NCBI GenBank assembly: GCA_947176485.1
Contig: CAMWQS010000035.1
Location: 1-13,363, forward strand
Source of the DNA: an uncultured Clostridia bacterium
GTDB taxonomy: Bacteria; Bacillota; Clostridia; Christensenellales; Borkfalkiaceae
Reading direction: 5' to 3'
DNA length: 13,363 bases
The position numbers and the translations under genes are program-made. Under the pieces are notes generated by a model. It had not been told where the DNA came from, did no database searches, and saw only the letters and a list, made by a program, of their open reading frames with translations. Shown one piece after another: positions 1 to 7,612 of the stretch; positions within the stretch are counted from its first letter, which is position 1; each line of letters starts with the position of its first letter.

Positions 1-405
1 GCGTTGATGTCTGCCGCCATCGAATTTAGTATTTAAAAACGTATCGACGATTTTAAATGCATAGCCTTCGCCGACGACTTTTTCACCGAGAGCTAAAACG
101 TTACTGTCGTTGTGCAAGCGTGTGAGCTCTGCGCAATAGCAATCGTGGCAGTGTGCGCAACGCACTCCCGGCACTTTATTTGCAACGATAGAAACGCCTA
201 TCCCCGTTGAGCATACGACGATACCCCTCTCACACTCGCCGCTTGCAACCGCTTCCGCCGCAAGCAACGCAAAATCGGGATAGTCGCAGCTTTCAGCCGT
301 ATTCGTTCCGAAGTCCACGACTTCATGCCCCGCCGCTTTTACGTGGGCAATTATCTTGTTCTTTAAATTAAGTCCGCCATGGTCGCAAGCAATAGCAATT
401 CTCAT
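1..405 (-). CDS. rpiB: Ribose-5-phosphate isomerase B, partial (3' end off the left edge)
   Basis: RpiB interconverts ribose 5-phosphate and ribulose 5-phosphate in the cytosolic non-oxidative pentose phosphate pathway. I translated 135 codons from the ATG at 405-403; the frame is open to base 1, so only the C-terminal tail is missing. Visible motifs are the N-terminal ACDHGG (D8, H9), the nucleotide-binding-like loop CSTGIGVSIVANK with catalytic Cys65 (Cys66 of E. coli), the HND-NVLALG motif with His98 (His99 of E. coli), and the late GGRHQ motif that binds phosphate. The loop reads C-S-T-G where C-G-T-G is commoner. The stretch C83-x2-C86-x2-C89-x-C91 is richer in cysteine than usual. The start lies one base after the ywlE stop, with an AAGGA ribosome site inside the end of ywlE, so translation is probably coupled. 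The order tsaC-ywlE-rpiB is the same as ywlC-ywlE-ywlF in Bacillus. Confidence 0.95.
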   Translation of the reverse strand, partial: MRIAIACDHGGLNLKNKIIAHVKAAGHEVVDFGTNTAESCDYPDFALLAAEAVASGECERGIVVCSTGIGVSIVANKVPGVRCAHCHDCYCAELTRLHNDSNVLALGEKVVGEGYAFKIVDTFLNTKFDGGRHQR

Positions 406-406
406 T

Positions 407-859
407 TTAATCTACGTCCTTATAAGTCGTTATGTAATTTTTGATGATAATATCACACGCACGCGAAAGGGCGTCACGCGTCACCTTATATGCGTCAAGG
501 TTGCAGCCGTAAGGATCGGGCACGTCGTAACCGCACATATCCTTTATGCAGTACACGTTGCCGCACGCTTCAAGCATTTTTTTCTGACTTTCAGTCATGC
601 AGATAACGATAGTACTACCTTCTATCAGCTTTTGCGTAAGCTGACGGGGCTTGAAATCTTCAACCGCAATACCCACGTCTTGTAGCGCAATTTTGCTGTT
701 GACGCTTATGGTTCCGCCTACTTCCGCATGAATTCCGCAAGAAGAAACGTCCCACCACCTTATTCTGTTGCGTTTTATCTTCGTCCGAAGTATCGCCTCC
801 GCCATAGGGCTGCGGCACGTGTTGCCCGTGCAGACGAATAAAATCTTTTTCCTTTTCAT
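407..859 (-). CDS. ywlE: Protein-arginine phosphatase, YwlE type (low-molecular-weight PTP fold)
   Basis: This 150-residue cytosolic phosphatase belongs to the low-molecular-weight protein tyrosine phosphatase family. The P-loop is C10-T-G-N-T14-C-R16-S near the N-terminus, with Cys10 as the nucleophile. The general acid is Asp115 in the VPDPYG loop. The Thr in the P-loop (Thr14, equivalent to Thr11 of Bacillus YwlE) is the residue that in that family favours phospho-arginine over phospho-tyrosine, so arginine phosphatase is the better call. The usual role is reversing McsB arginine phosphorylation in protein quality control; no mcsB or clpC lies in this window. The gene begins 2 bases after the tsaC stop and ends 1 base before rpiB, which places it in one transcript with both. 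The length is normal for the family and nothing looks damaged. A plain tyrosine phosphatase remains possible. Confidence 0.9.
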   Translation of the reverse strand: MKRKKILFVCTGNTCRSPMAEAILRTKIKRNRIRWWDVSSCGIHAEVGGTISVNSKIALQDVGIAVEDFKPRQLTQKLIEGSTIVICMTESQKKMLEACGNVYCIKDMCGYDVPDPYGCNLDAYKVTRDALSRACDIIIKNYITTYKDVD

Positions 860-861
860 AA

Positions 862-1851
862 TTACCTACAAGCCTTCGATAATCTGTTCATTACTCCGAC
901 CATTACGCCGTCTTGTTTTTCTGGAGCAACGGCGATAATCAAGTCTGCTATTTGTTCGCCTTCCCTCAATTTTAAATAGAGGTTAGATGCAATTTCGTTT
1001 TCGTCCTTTCCAAGGTTTAACACGTTTTCAACCTTTGCTTCGTTCGCGGTTTTATCGTCGCACAAAAGATAAACCTTGACGCCCCTTGCATTTTCTTCTT
1101 TATATAGTTTAACCGCCTTATCTATCTCGTCAAAGTTAAACATAACGGTTCTGCAATTAGGGGAATAATGCTTGTACTTCATTCCGGGGGATATGGCGCG
1201 CATACCGTCTTTATAGACGTATTCACTGCACTCACCAGCAACTTGCGCAATCATTTCACGCGTGATGAGCCCGCTTCTTAAAATCACCGGAATATCACCC
1301 GTGCAGTCCAAAACGGTACTCTCTATTCCGCCCTCTGACTTGCCACCGTCTAAAATAAGCTCGATTTTGCCGTTTAAATCGGCATAAACGTGCTCCGCCG
1401 TCGTCGGGCTGACGTGCTTAGAAACGTTAGCTGATGGTGCGGCAATAGGGAGATTAACGAATTTTAAAAACCTTTGCGCACCTTCGTGCGAAGGAATTCT
1501 TATTGCAAGCGTATCAAGTCCGCAAGAAACGGCTTTAGATACGGTGCCTTTACTTTTATAAACCATAGTTAAAGGCCCGGGCAAAAAGGCTTTTGCAAGC
1601 AGCTTTGCGTACTCCGGAACGTCTTTAACCAACGTTGTAATATCGTAATCTTTATGTACGTGAACTATTAAAGGGTTGTCGTTGGGGCGACCCTTAATTT
1701 CGAAAATTCTCTCAACTGCGGCAGTGTCTAAGGCGTTTGCGCCCAAGCCGTACACAGTTTCGGTAGGCATTGCCACCACACCGCCACTTTCTATAATGCG
1801 TTTTGACAGTGCAAGAGAGCTTTCGCCTATTTCTAAAATTTCGGTTTTCAT
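862..1851 (-). CDS. tsaC: L-threonylcarbamoyladenylate synthase, Sua5/YwlC type
   Basis: This enzyme makes threonylcarbamoyl-AMP from threonine, bicarbonate and ATP, the first step of t6A37 modification of ANN-decoding tRNAs. The 329 residues show a full YrdC domain (about 10-205): MPTETVYGLGANA (28-40), KGRPNDNPLIVHV (53-65), LAIRIPSH (115-122), PIAAPSANVSKHVSPT (135-150), GGIESTVLDC (174-183) and ILRSGLIT (190-197). The linker SPGMKYKHYSP (221-231) follows, then a C-terminal Sua5 domain of roughly 95 residues. The linker and second domain mark the long Sua5/YwlC form, not the short E. coli TsaC. The ATG is 3 bases after the dnaB stop. A GAGGAG lies about 15 bases upstream, rather far for a ribosome site, so coupling to dnaB translation may matter. 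The partners TsaB, TsaD and TsaE are not in the window. Confidence 0.95.
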   Translation of the reverse strand: MKTEILEIGESSLALSKRIIESGGVVAMPTETVYGLGANALDTAAVERIFEIKGRPNDNPLIVHVHKDYDITTLVKDVPEYAKLLAKAFLPGPLTMVYKSKGTVSKAVSCGLDTLAIRIPSHEGAQRFLKFVNLPIAAPSANVSKHVSPTTAEHVYADLNGKIELILDGGKSEGGIESTVLDCTGDIPVILRSGLITREMIAQVAGECSEYVYKDGMRAISPGMKYKHYSPNCRTVMFNFDEIDKAVKLYKEENARGVKVYLLCDDKTANEAKVENVLNLGKDENEIASNLYLKLREGEQIADLIIAVAPEKQDGVMVGVMNRLSKACR

Positions 1852-1854
1852 AGC

Positions 1855-3336
1855 TTAGAACGGAGGCTCCTCGTCAAGCGGGGGCGCGTCGTCTTCGGTG
1901 AGCGGTGCAACCTCGTCGTTAAAATTCTTTGAAGGTTTCCCTCCCTCGTTTTTAGTAGGACGACTGGACGCGGCCCTTTCTTCCATTGATTCGTTAAGCT
2001 CGGGATTAACGAATTTTGTAAGCTCGCCCTTAAAGCGCAACGGAATTCTGTCAAGACTACCGTTTCTGTTCTTCGCGATGTTGAGGAAGGCTTCGCCTTT
2101 AACTACTTTGCCGTTCTTCAAATCTTCTTCACTGGCGGTAACGTCGGGGCGGGAAATAAACATTACCATGTCCGCGTCTTGCTCTATCGCGCCGGATTCT
2201 CTAAGGTCGGTCAGCTGAGGCTCACCCGACTGAATACGGCGCAGCTGTGAAAGCGCAATTACCGGCACGTCAAGCTCCTTTGCCATAATTTTCAAATCAC
2301 GTGTAATTGAAGCGACCTCTTGCACTCTGTTTTCTTCGCCCGTTTTCTTACCGCTTGACATAAGCTGGATATAGTCTATCATAACCAAATCAAGCTGACC
2401 GTTGTTTCTTGCCTTAATTCTTCTGCACTTTGAAAGAATTTCGGCGGGTGTAACCCTTGAGCTGTCGTCAATGCTGATTTTGCTCTTTCTAAGTCTCTCA
2501 CTTGCCTTTACAAGCTGTTTCCAATCGTTATCCGTCAGCTTGCCGGAAAGCGCGGTTGACATACTTACTTCCGCATTTGAGCAAAGAAGTCTTTGAATTA
2601 TCTGAACTTCGGGCATTTCCAAAGAGAATACGGCACAAACTTTTCCGTCTAACACCGCTGCGTGTTCAACGATGTTCATAGCAAGCGAAGTTTTACCCAT
2701 ACCGGGGCGCGCCGCAAGCACGATAAGGTCAGACTTTTGTAACCCGTTCGTAAGCCTATCCAAGCGGTTAAAGCCTGTAGCAACGCCACGGTAAGCGTCT
2801 TTATCCTTAGCAAGATTCTGGAACTTTTCAAACACCAAATCAAGGCCTTCGCTTTCGCGTATATCCTTTATGGTGGAAGTATCGTTCACCTGCGAAACGG
2901 AATAAATCTTTTCCTCGGCAAACTGAATACTCTTTATCGAATCGTCGCTGGATTTTGAATAATCTGCAATATCTCTTGCCGCACGAATGAGGTTTCTGTT
3001 TACACTGTCACGCTTAACTATTTCAAGATAATACTTGTAGTTTGCTGCGGAAGGGGTAATTTGCACAAGCTCGGTAAGATAGCTTATCCCACCCGCTTTT
3101 TGCAAGTTGCCTTCACTTTCCAATTTGTCTGAAAGCGTAACGATGTCAACGGGCTTTCTATCGGCAAACGTAAACTTTATCGCGTTAACGATAAACTTAT
3201 GGGAGTCTTGATAAAAGTCGTTTTCAGTTAACAAGTCCAAAACTTCCGGCAATATTTCGTTGTCAATTAGCATACAGCCCAAAAGCGCTTGTTCAGCGTC
3301 CAAATTGTTGGGCATTACGTTATTTTTGTCTGACAT
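1855..3336 (-). CDS. dnaB: Replicative DNA helicase DnaB
   Basis: This is the hexameric 5'-3' helicase that unwinds DNA at the replication fork. From the ATG at 3336-3334 it has 493 residues. The N-terminal DnaB domain (about 8-110) begins NNLDAEQALLGCML. The RecA-like C-terminal domain has Walker A ARPGMGKT (209-216), FSLEM with the catalytic Glu (about 240), Walker B LVMIDYIQLM (317-326), SQLRR and LRESGAIEQDAD (about 378-389), and a probable arginine finger in IAKNRNG (Arg424). The tail is acidic and proline-rich, ending in EEPPF. A TTG at 3348 would add four residues, but the AGGA ribosome site sits only one base before it, so I chose the ATG 13 bases downstream of that site. Nothing suggests a phage copy. 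It is followed directly by tsaC (3 bases), and pepF precedes it by 61 bases. Its partner-binding site is relevant to the helicase-loader-like domain encoded at 12944-13291. Confidence 0.96.
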   Translation of the reverse strand: MSDKNNVMPNNLDAEQALLGCMLIDNEILPEVLDLLTENDFYQDSHKFIVNAIKFTFADRKPVDIVTLSDKLESEGNLQKAGGISYLTELVQITPSAANYKYYLEIVKRDSVNRNLIRAARDIADYSKSSDDSIKSIQFAEEKIYSVSQVNDTSTIKDIRESEGLDLVFEKFQNLAKDKDAYRGVATGFNRLDRLTNGLQKSDLIVLAARPGMGKTSLAMNIVEHAAVLDGKVCAVFSLEMPEVQIIQRLLCSNAEVSMSTALSGKLTDNDWKQLVKASERLRKSKISIDDSSRVTPAEILSKCRRIKARNNGQLDLVMIDYIQLMSSGKKTGEENRVQEVASITRDLKIMAKELDVPVIALSQLRRIQSGEPQLTDLRESGAIEQDADMVMFISRPDVTASEEDLKNGKVVKGEAFLNIAKNRNGSLDRIPLRFKGELTKFVNPELNESMEERAASSRPTKNEGGKPSKNFNDEVAPLTEDDAPPLDEEPPF

Positions 3337-3371
3337 AGTACTTCGCAAATCCTATTTTTTATTAATTTTAT

Positions 3372-3385
3372 ACCGTTTTTACGGT
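3372..3385. repeat. Short perfect inverted repeat in the pepF-dnaB gap
   Basis: ACCGT, a four-base spacer TTTT, then ACGGT form a perfect 5-bp stem in the 61-base gap between pepF and dnaB. Read on the minus strand, in the direction of both genes, it is followed by A-rich rather than T-rich sequence, so it is a poor intrinsic terminator there. Read on the plus strand it is followed by a T-rich run, but no plus-strand gene ends here. It could be a small operator or chance; an AT-rich TATAAA hexamer lies beside it on the minus strand with no convincing -35. Confidence 0.3.
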
Positions 3386-3397
3386 TATTTTTGTATT

Positions 3398-5176
3398 TTA
3401 GCGTATATTCATTAATTTTTCAAACTCGGTAAGCGTTTCGTCAAATTCACGCATAGCAACCTCAAACGGTTGGGATTTTGACAAGTCCACACCCGCAAGC
3501 TTTAATAAGGATACGGGGTCGGTTGAGCAACCGCCCGAAAGGAATTTGAAATAATCTTTAACTGCGCTTTCCCCTTCAGTCAATATGCGCTTTGCAATAT
3601 TGATTGCGGCGGTAATTCCCGTTGCGTATTTGTAAACGTAGAACGCACGATAGAAGTGCGGTATTCTTGCCCACTCGCAAGAGATATTGTAGTCGTACTC
3701 GATACCGTTTCCGTAGTACTTTTTGCCGATACCGTCGTACAGCTCGCAAAGGTTTTCCGTCGTGAGGGGTTCTCCCTTTTCCTCCATTTCATGGGCACGG
3801 CTTTCAAACTCCGCAAACATCGTCTGCCTATGCAGCGTGGCACGGATAGTTTCCAGATAGTAATTCAAAAGGTACTTCTTTAAGTTAACGTCCTCGGCTT
3901 CTTTAAGCATATGTTTGAGAAGCAACACCTCGTTAACCGTGCTTGCAACTTCCGCAACGAATATTTTATATTGCGATTTTGCAAAAGGCTGATTTTTCTG
4001 CGAGAAATATGTGTGCAGTGAATGCCCCATTTCGTGTGCGATAGTAAAAGCTTCGTGAAGCGTGGGCTGATAATTCAGTAAAACGAACGGGTGTGTACCG
4101 GGACAACCTATGCTGTAGGCGCCACCGCTCTTGCCTTCCGTTTCTTCAACGTCAAGCCAACGCTCGTCATATCCTCTTTTCAAAAGCACTTGATATTCTT
4201 TTCCTAAGGGAGCAAGCCCCTTAATTACAAGCTCGTATGCCTCGTCGTAAGTGTATTTAACATTTACACCATCAACAAGTGGCGCATAAATGTCGTAAAA
4301 ATACTGTTTATCTAAACTTAAAATTTTCTTTCTGTCTTCAATGTAGCGATGCATGGTCGGCAAACTATCGTCCACCGCTTTTATTAGGTTATTGTAAACG
4401 CTTATATCAACGTCCTCGGCAAAAAGAGCTTGCTCTAAGCAAGAAGAAAATTTATAAACCTTACTGCAATAAACGTCTTTCCTTACGTTGCCGTGATAAA
4501 TAGAAGTTATCGTATTGATTAGTCCCGTATAAGCTGCGTAATATTTTTCATATACTTCTTTTCTCTTTTCACGGTTGTCGCTGTGAAGAATTATGCCGTA
4601 AAGTCCGTGGGTTAGCTTCGTCGTTTTTCCTTCCCACTCTATATCGGGCAAAGGCAAATCAAGGTTGTCTATCATTCCGAAGCTTTCGTAAAAGCTATCG
4701 AAAATTTCCCCCGCCATGCCCATAAGGCGTTCCTCCGCCTCGGAGATAACGTGCGGCTTTCCCTTAATTATTCTTTTTATATCGTAATCGTAATCAGAAA
4801 ATTCCTTGTCTGAAATCAAAGAATTCAAATAGTCGTCTTCAAGCTTGGCCATTTCAGGCTCATAGAATGAAAGCTCGGTGGCGTATTTTGCCCAAAGCGC
4901 ACCTACCTTAGATTTGTATGAACTGTACTTAGATATACCTCTATCCTCGTCGTTACGCATATGCGCGTAAACTGCTAATCTTTCAAGCGTTTTACCGTAC
5001 TCGTCATTTTCTTTCAAAAACTTTAAAAGAGTAGTTTTCGAAGAAAGCTTACCCGCATACTTTGCAAGGTCAAGGCACTTTTCAGCATTTTCAAAACACT
5101 TTTCCCATTCCTCATCGCTCGAAAAAATATCTTCAATTTTCCATTTGTATCTTTCTTTAACCTGCTCTCTTTTCAT
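3398..5176 (-). CDS. pepF: Oligoendopeptidase F (M3 family zinc metallopeptidase)
   Basis: PepF is a cytosolic zinc endopeptidase that degrades short peptides of roughly 7-17 residues. The protein is about 592 residues, normal for the family, with a largely helical N-terminal half starting VKERYKWKIEDIF. The zinc site HEMGH (about 381-385) lies within FTIAHEMGHSLHTYFS, and the third ligand is a Glu about 28 residues after the first His, in FVAEVAST. Downstream blocks typical of M3B enzymes are present, including LHRQTMFAEFE and ARIPHFYRAFYVYKYATG. The first possible start is TTG at 5179, directly followed by ATG at 5176. The AGAGG ribosome site is 6 bases before the ATG and only 3 before the TTG, so I use ATG. 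There is no signal peptide, which fits a cytosolic enzyme. A weak candidate terminator lies upstream, so pepF may head its own transcript running into dnaB-tsaC-ywlE-rpiB, although I see no strong promoter. Confidence 0.96.
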   Translation of the reverse strand: MKREQVKERYKWKIEDIFSSDEEWEKCFENAEKCLDLAKYAGKLSSKTTLLKFLKENDEYGKTLERLAVYAHMRNDEDRGISKYSSYKSKVGALWAKYATELSFYEPEMAKLEDDYLNSLISDKEFSDYDYDIKRIIKGKPHVISEAEERLMGMAGEIFDSFYESFGMIDNLDLPLPDIEWEGKTTKLTHGLYGIILHSDNREKRKEVYEKYYAAYTGLINTITSIYHGNVRKDVYCSKVYKFSSCLEQALFAEDVDISVYNNLIKAVDDSLPTMHRYIEDRKKILSLDKQYFYDIYAPLVDGVNVKYTYDEAYELVIKGLAPLGKEYQVLLKRGYDERWLDVEETEGKSGGAYSIGCPGTHPFVLLNYQPTLHEAFTIAHEMGHSLHTYFSQKNQPFAKSQYKIFVAEVASTVNEVLLLKHMLKEAEDVNLKKYLLNYYLETIRATLHRQTMFAEFESRAHEMEEKGEPLTTENLCELYDGIGKKYYGNGIEYDYNISCEWARIPHFYRAFYVYKYATGITAAINIAKRILTEGESAVKDYFKFLSGGCSTDPVSLLKLAGVDLSKSQPFEVAMREFDETLTEFEKLMNIR

Positions 5177-5220
5177 CAATTACCTCTTAAAAACCCTTGC
5201 TCCGTATCAGGTTTACAAAA

Positions 5221-5250
5221 TTAGTTAAAAATGCCGTTATTTAAGGCATA
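5221..5250 (-). terminator. Weak candidate intrinsic terminator after lepB
   Basis: On the minus strand, 16 bases after the lepB stop, ATGCC and GGCAT form a 5-bp stem around a 9-base A/T-rich loop. The stem is followed by TTTTAACTAATTTT. The stem is short and the T-run interrupted, so termination may be partial. The position, between lepB and the 89-base gap before pepF, suits the end of the sbcD-sbcC-hydrolase-lepB transcript. Confidence 0.35.
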
Positions 5251-5265
5251 TGTGGGGGTCTATCG

Positions 5266-5916
5266 TTATTTTCCCCAAAGCGTAAAGTTGAAAAACGTAT
5301 AAAATTTCGTTGTCAATGACTTTATTTGCATTGACCACTTCGGAACGACTCCAACCAAATTTTCAACGGGATAATCTCCGTTTTGGCGGCTGTCATTGCT
5401 TACGTTTCTGTTATCGCCCAAAAGAAACAAACACCCTTCTGCCACCGTGCGTTCGGCAAGTGTGTTGTATTCGCTTTCCGGCGAATTATAAGCATCGTCA
5501 ATATAGTACTCCTCTACCACTTCGCCGTTCACCTTTAACACTCCGCCGGTTAATTCAACGGTATCTCCGCCAAACGCAACCACACGTTTTATAATGTTAC
5601 CTTTCGTTCCGTCGGGTGTTTCCCTGTAAACTACTACGATATCGCCGTAATTGGGTTTTGCGTACTTATCAATATAAATAAATTCACCACCGGACCTATT
5701 TGATGCCGGTGCGCCGATTATTGTCGGAGTCATTGACTCGTCGATAACGTAAATCCCCGTATACAACACGTTGAAAGACAGTTCAAGAACCAAAATCGCA
5801 CAAAACAAAACGATAATAACGTTTAAACAAATATTTAAAGGCGAGCGCCTCTCTCTTTTGTACAAACTATCCCGCACGTCAAAAAGTCGGGAAGCTCCAA
5901 ATTCAACGTTTGACAC
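5266..5916 (-). CDS. lepB: Type I signal peptidase
   Basis: This membrane-bound serine protease (Ser/Lys dyad) removes signal peptides from secreted proteins on the outer face of the membrane. About 216 residues: a short basic cytosolic N-terminus (KRERRSP), one transmembrane segment at about 27-52, then the catalytic domain. Box B is DESMTPTI with nucleophile Ser61; box D is IIKRVVAFGGDTVEL with general base Lys110; box E is LGDNR-x3-N-DSR (about 167-177). A single N-terminal membrane anchor is the Gram-positive arrangement. No ATG is available. The candidates are TTG at 5919 and GTG at 5916; AAGG ends 7 bases before GTG and 4 before TTG, so I chose GTG with moderate confidence. That ribosome site overlaps the stop of the upstream hydrolase-like gene, which implies translational coupling. 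Confidence 0.94.
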   Translation of the reverse strand: MSNVEFGASRLFDVRDSLYKRERRSPLNICLNVIIVLFCAILVLELSFNVLYTGIYVIDESMTPTIIGAPASNRSGGEFIYIDKYAKPNYGDIVVVYRETPDGTKGNIIKRVVAFGGDTVELTGGVLKVNGEVVEEYYIDDAYNSPESEYNTLAERTVAEGCLFLLGDNRNVSNDSRQNGDYPVENLVGVVPKWSMQIKSLTTKFYTFFNFTLWGK

Positions 5917-5925
5917 CAAGCCACC

Positions 5926-7602
5926 TTAAAGCCACATTATATTGTTAACGGCGTAACCGACGGAGCAATTTAAAGTAAACTTCAAATCACCCGTAAAGTC
6001 TGCAAGGGGAACACCGCTTGCCGTTTTAAAATTCTTGCTTTCTGAAATAACCGTCTGCCACGCTCCGCCTACTACGTTAACTTCGTTAACGTATTCTTCA
6101 CCCGAAGCTATATCGATAAAGGTTAAAGTAAGCGTAGAAGTTTCGTCACTGAAAAAGTCAATGGAAAGCACGCTGTTTTTAGAAGGGGCAAACTTAGGAT
6201 TGCTCATTCTGAAGGTTGAAAGCCCGCAAGGCGAAAACAACCCCTTTACTCCTCTCGTTTTCGTTACGAGCTTAGGAAGAACTGCTTGGTTCGGGAAGAA
6301 AATGCCACCGACCGACAATGACTTCGAATCTGCTACCGCAAAATCTGCCGCCACGTCTTTATCGTTATACATAACTCGGCATTTGTTCTGCGTGTTGCGG
6401 AAAAGTCCACTAATCTTCTTTACGTTCATTTTAGACCAAACGGTAAAACCGTTTAAATAACTTACGCGGCAAAGCACGAAGATAACGGACGTCTTCTCGT
6501 AAACGTTAAGATAATAATCGAAAATATTTTCGGCTTTTCTTGATTTTTCGGGACAAACGCACCATTCTCTTAGGGTAGAATCTATGCAATCTTCTGCAAG
6601 GTACAGCTTGCAGCTTTCTGCAATACCCTTATTATCAAACGTTACCCTTGCAATCAAATTCGACTTTTCATCTACAAAAACGGTAATTTCGGGCGGATTT
6701 GGAATAAAAACCTGCCTCTTTTTCAAGTTTTTATCAAGCATAAGGAACATATCAGCAATACTTTTAGCACTTATACTTGCGCTGCTTTTCACCGAAAAGG
6801 CGATTGCGCTGTCTTTAATAAATTCTTGATTTATACGCGAAAAAGTATCGTAAGCACGGTCGTAATCGAAAAGAGGGTCGTTAGTAGAACACAGCATCAA
6901 TACGGGGCATTTAACGTGAGGAGCATACGCCTGAGAATCGATACCTGCTATAAAACGGTATCTCTCTTCGTCAAGGACGGGGTCCTCAGTCAGATATTTA
7001 CTTATGCCGGAATAAGCCTTCCACCCGGCAGCACAGACGGGAATTATACAAGAAAAATCACCCGCAACGCCAAGCTTCCATGCAATTTCGCCACCGTCAC
7101 GAAGCCCTACAACCGCAATATTGTCACTTCCCGTACGCTCTTTAATATATTTGCGCGCATAAAGTCCGATGCCAACCCATTCGTACCAACTCGTTTTGTC
7201 GGCGCTGTCGTCAACGTAATCTTTCTGCCTGCCGCACTTTGCTGTATTCGCATAAGAAACGTTGCTGGGATAACGCGTAACGAAGGTCGTATCCTTCCAC
7301 TCGCCACGATAATCTACCATGAGCGCAGTGTAGCCTTGCGCAACGAAGTATTTCAAAATCTCTTCGTCTATAGTTTCGGTACTGTCGGGGATAATAAGCA
7401 CCGTTCCCGCAGCAGGCGACTGTACGTCGTATGCAAAGGCCGCGGCAATCTGAACCCTACCGCACCCGGTTTCCCTTCCGGAAATATTTAAATGCTCGAT
7501 ACAAGTATCGTCGATTTGCGTCGTCGAAAGCTTGACGGGGAACGTCGGAAGCGAAATATCTAAATTTTTAAATAGTGATAACGGTGTCAAAATTTTGGGC
7601 AT
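5926..7602 (-). CDS. Alpha/beta-hydrolase-fold protein with degenerate catalytic triad, C-terminal beta-sandwich modules
   Basis: I recognise the fold but not a named family. Residues about 30-295 look like an alpha/beta hydrolase of the dienelactone/acyl-esterase sort: a strand GTVLIIPDS (66-74), a YTALMVDYRGEW segment (91-102), the nucleophile elbow VVGLRDGGEIAW (164-175), and CPVLMLCSTNDPLFD (232-246) carrying the acid Asp242. The elbow should read G-x-S-x-G-G but has Arg168 (CGT) in place of Ser. There is no His anywhere after residue 229, so the triad His is also gone. Residues about 302-400 resemble a fibronectin-like beta sandwich. Residues about 418-558 resemble a carbohydrate-binding jelly roll, ending NNIMWL. 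No signal peptide or membrane segment is visible, so it is probably cytosolic. GAGGAG sits 7 bases before the ATG and overlaps the sbcC stop. A binding or regulatory pseudoenzyme is the best guess; the substrate or partner is unknown. Confidence 0.7.
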   Translation of the reverse strand: MPKILTPLSLFKNLDISLPTFPVKLSTTQIDDTCIEHLNISGRETGCGRVQIAAAFAYDVQSPAAGTVLIIPDSTETIDEEILKYFVAQGYTALMVDYRGEWKDTTFVTRYPSNVSYANTAKCGRQKDYVDDSADKTSWYEWVGIGLYARKYIKERTGSDNIAVVGLRDGGEIAWKLGVAGDFSCIIPVCAAGWKAYSGISKYLTEDPVLDEERYRFIAGIDSQAYAPHVKCPVLMLCSTNDPLFDYDRAYDTFSRINQEFIKDSAIAFSVKSSASISAKSIADMFLMLDKNLKKRQVFIPNPPEITVFVDEKSNLIARVTFDNKGIAESCKLYLAEDCIDSTLREWCVCPEKSRKAENIFDYYLNVYEKTSVIFVLCRVSYLNGFTVWSKMNVKKISGLFRNTQNKCRVMYNDKDVAADFAVADSKSLSVGGIFFPNQAVLPKLVTKTRGVKGLFSPCGLSTFRMSNPKFAPSKNSVLSIDFFSDETSTLTLTFIDIASGEEYVNEVNVVGGAWQTVISESKNFKTASGVPLADFTGDLKFTLNCSVGYAVNNIMWL

Positions 7603-7612
7603 ACCGTACTCC

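Noticed and set aside
3349..3397. Intrinsic terminator between pepF and dnaB
   Set aside because: The only stem is 5 bp, and on the transcribed strand it is followed by A-rich rather than T-rich sequence. I list it only as an inverted repeat.
5177..5230. Promoter for pepF
   Set aside because: A TGATAC hexamer exists, but the hexamer 17 bases upstream matches TTGACA at only three positions, so I do not call it.
6826..7491. 221-codon open frame on the plus strand
   Set aside because: It lies wholly antisense to the hydrolase-like gene, has no recognisable motif and no ribosome site, and is explained as a shadow of a long coding frame.
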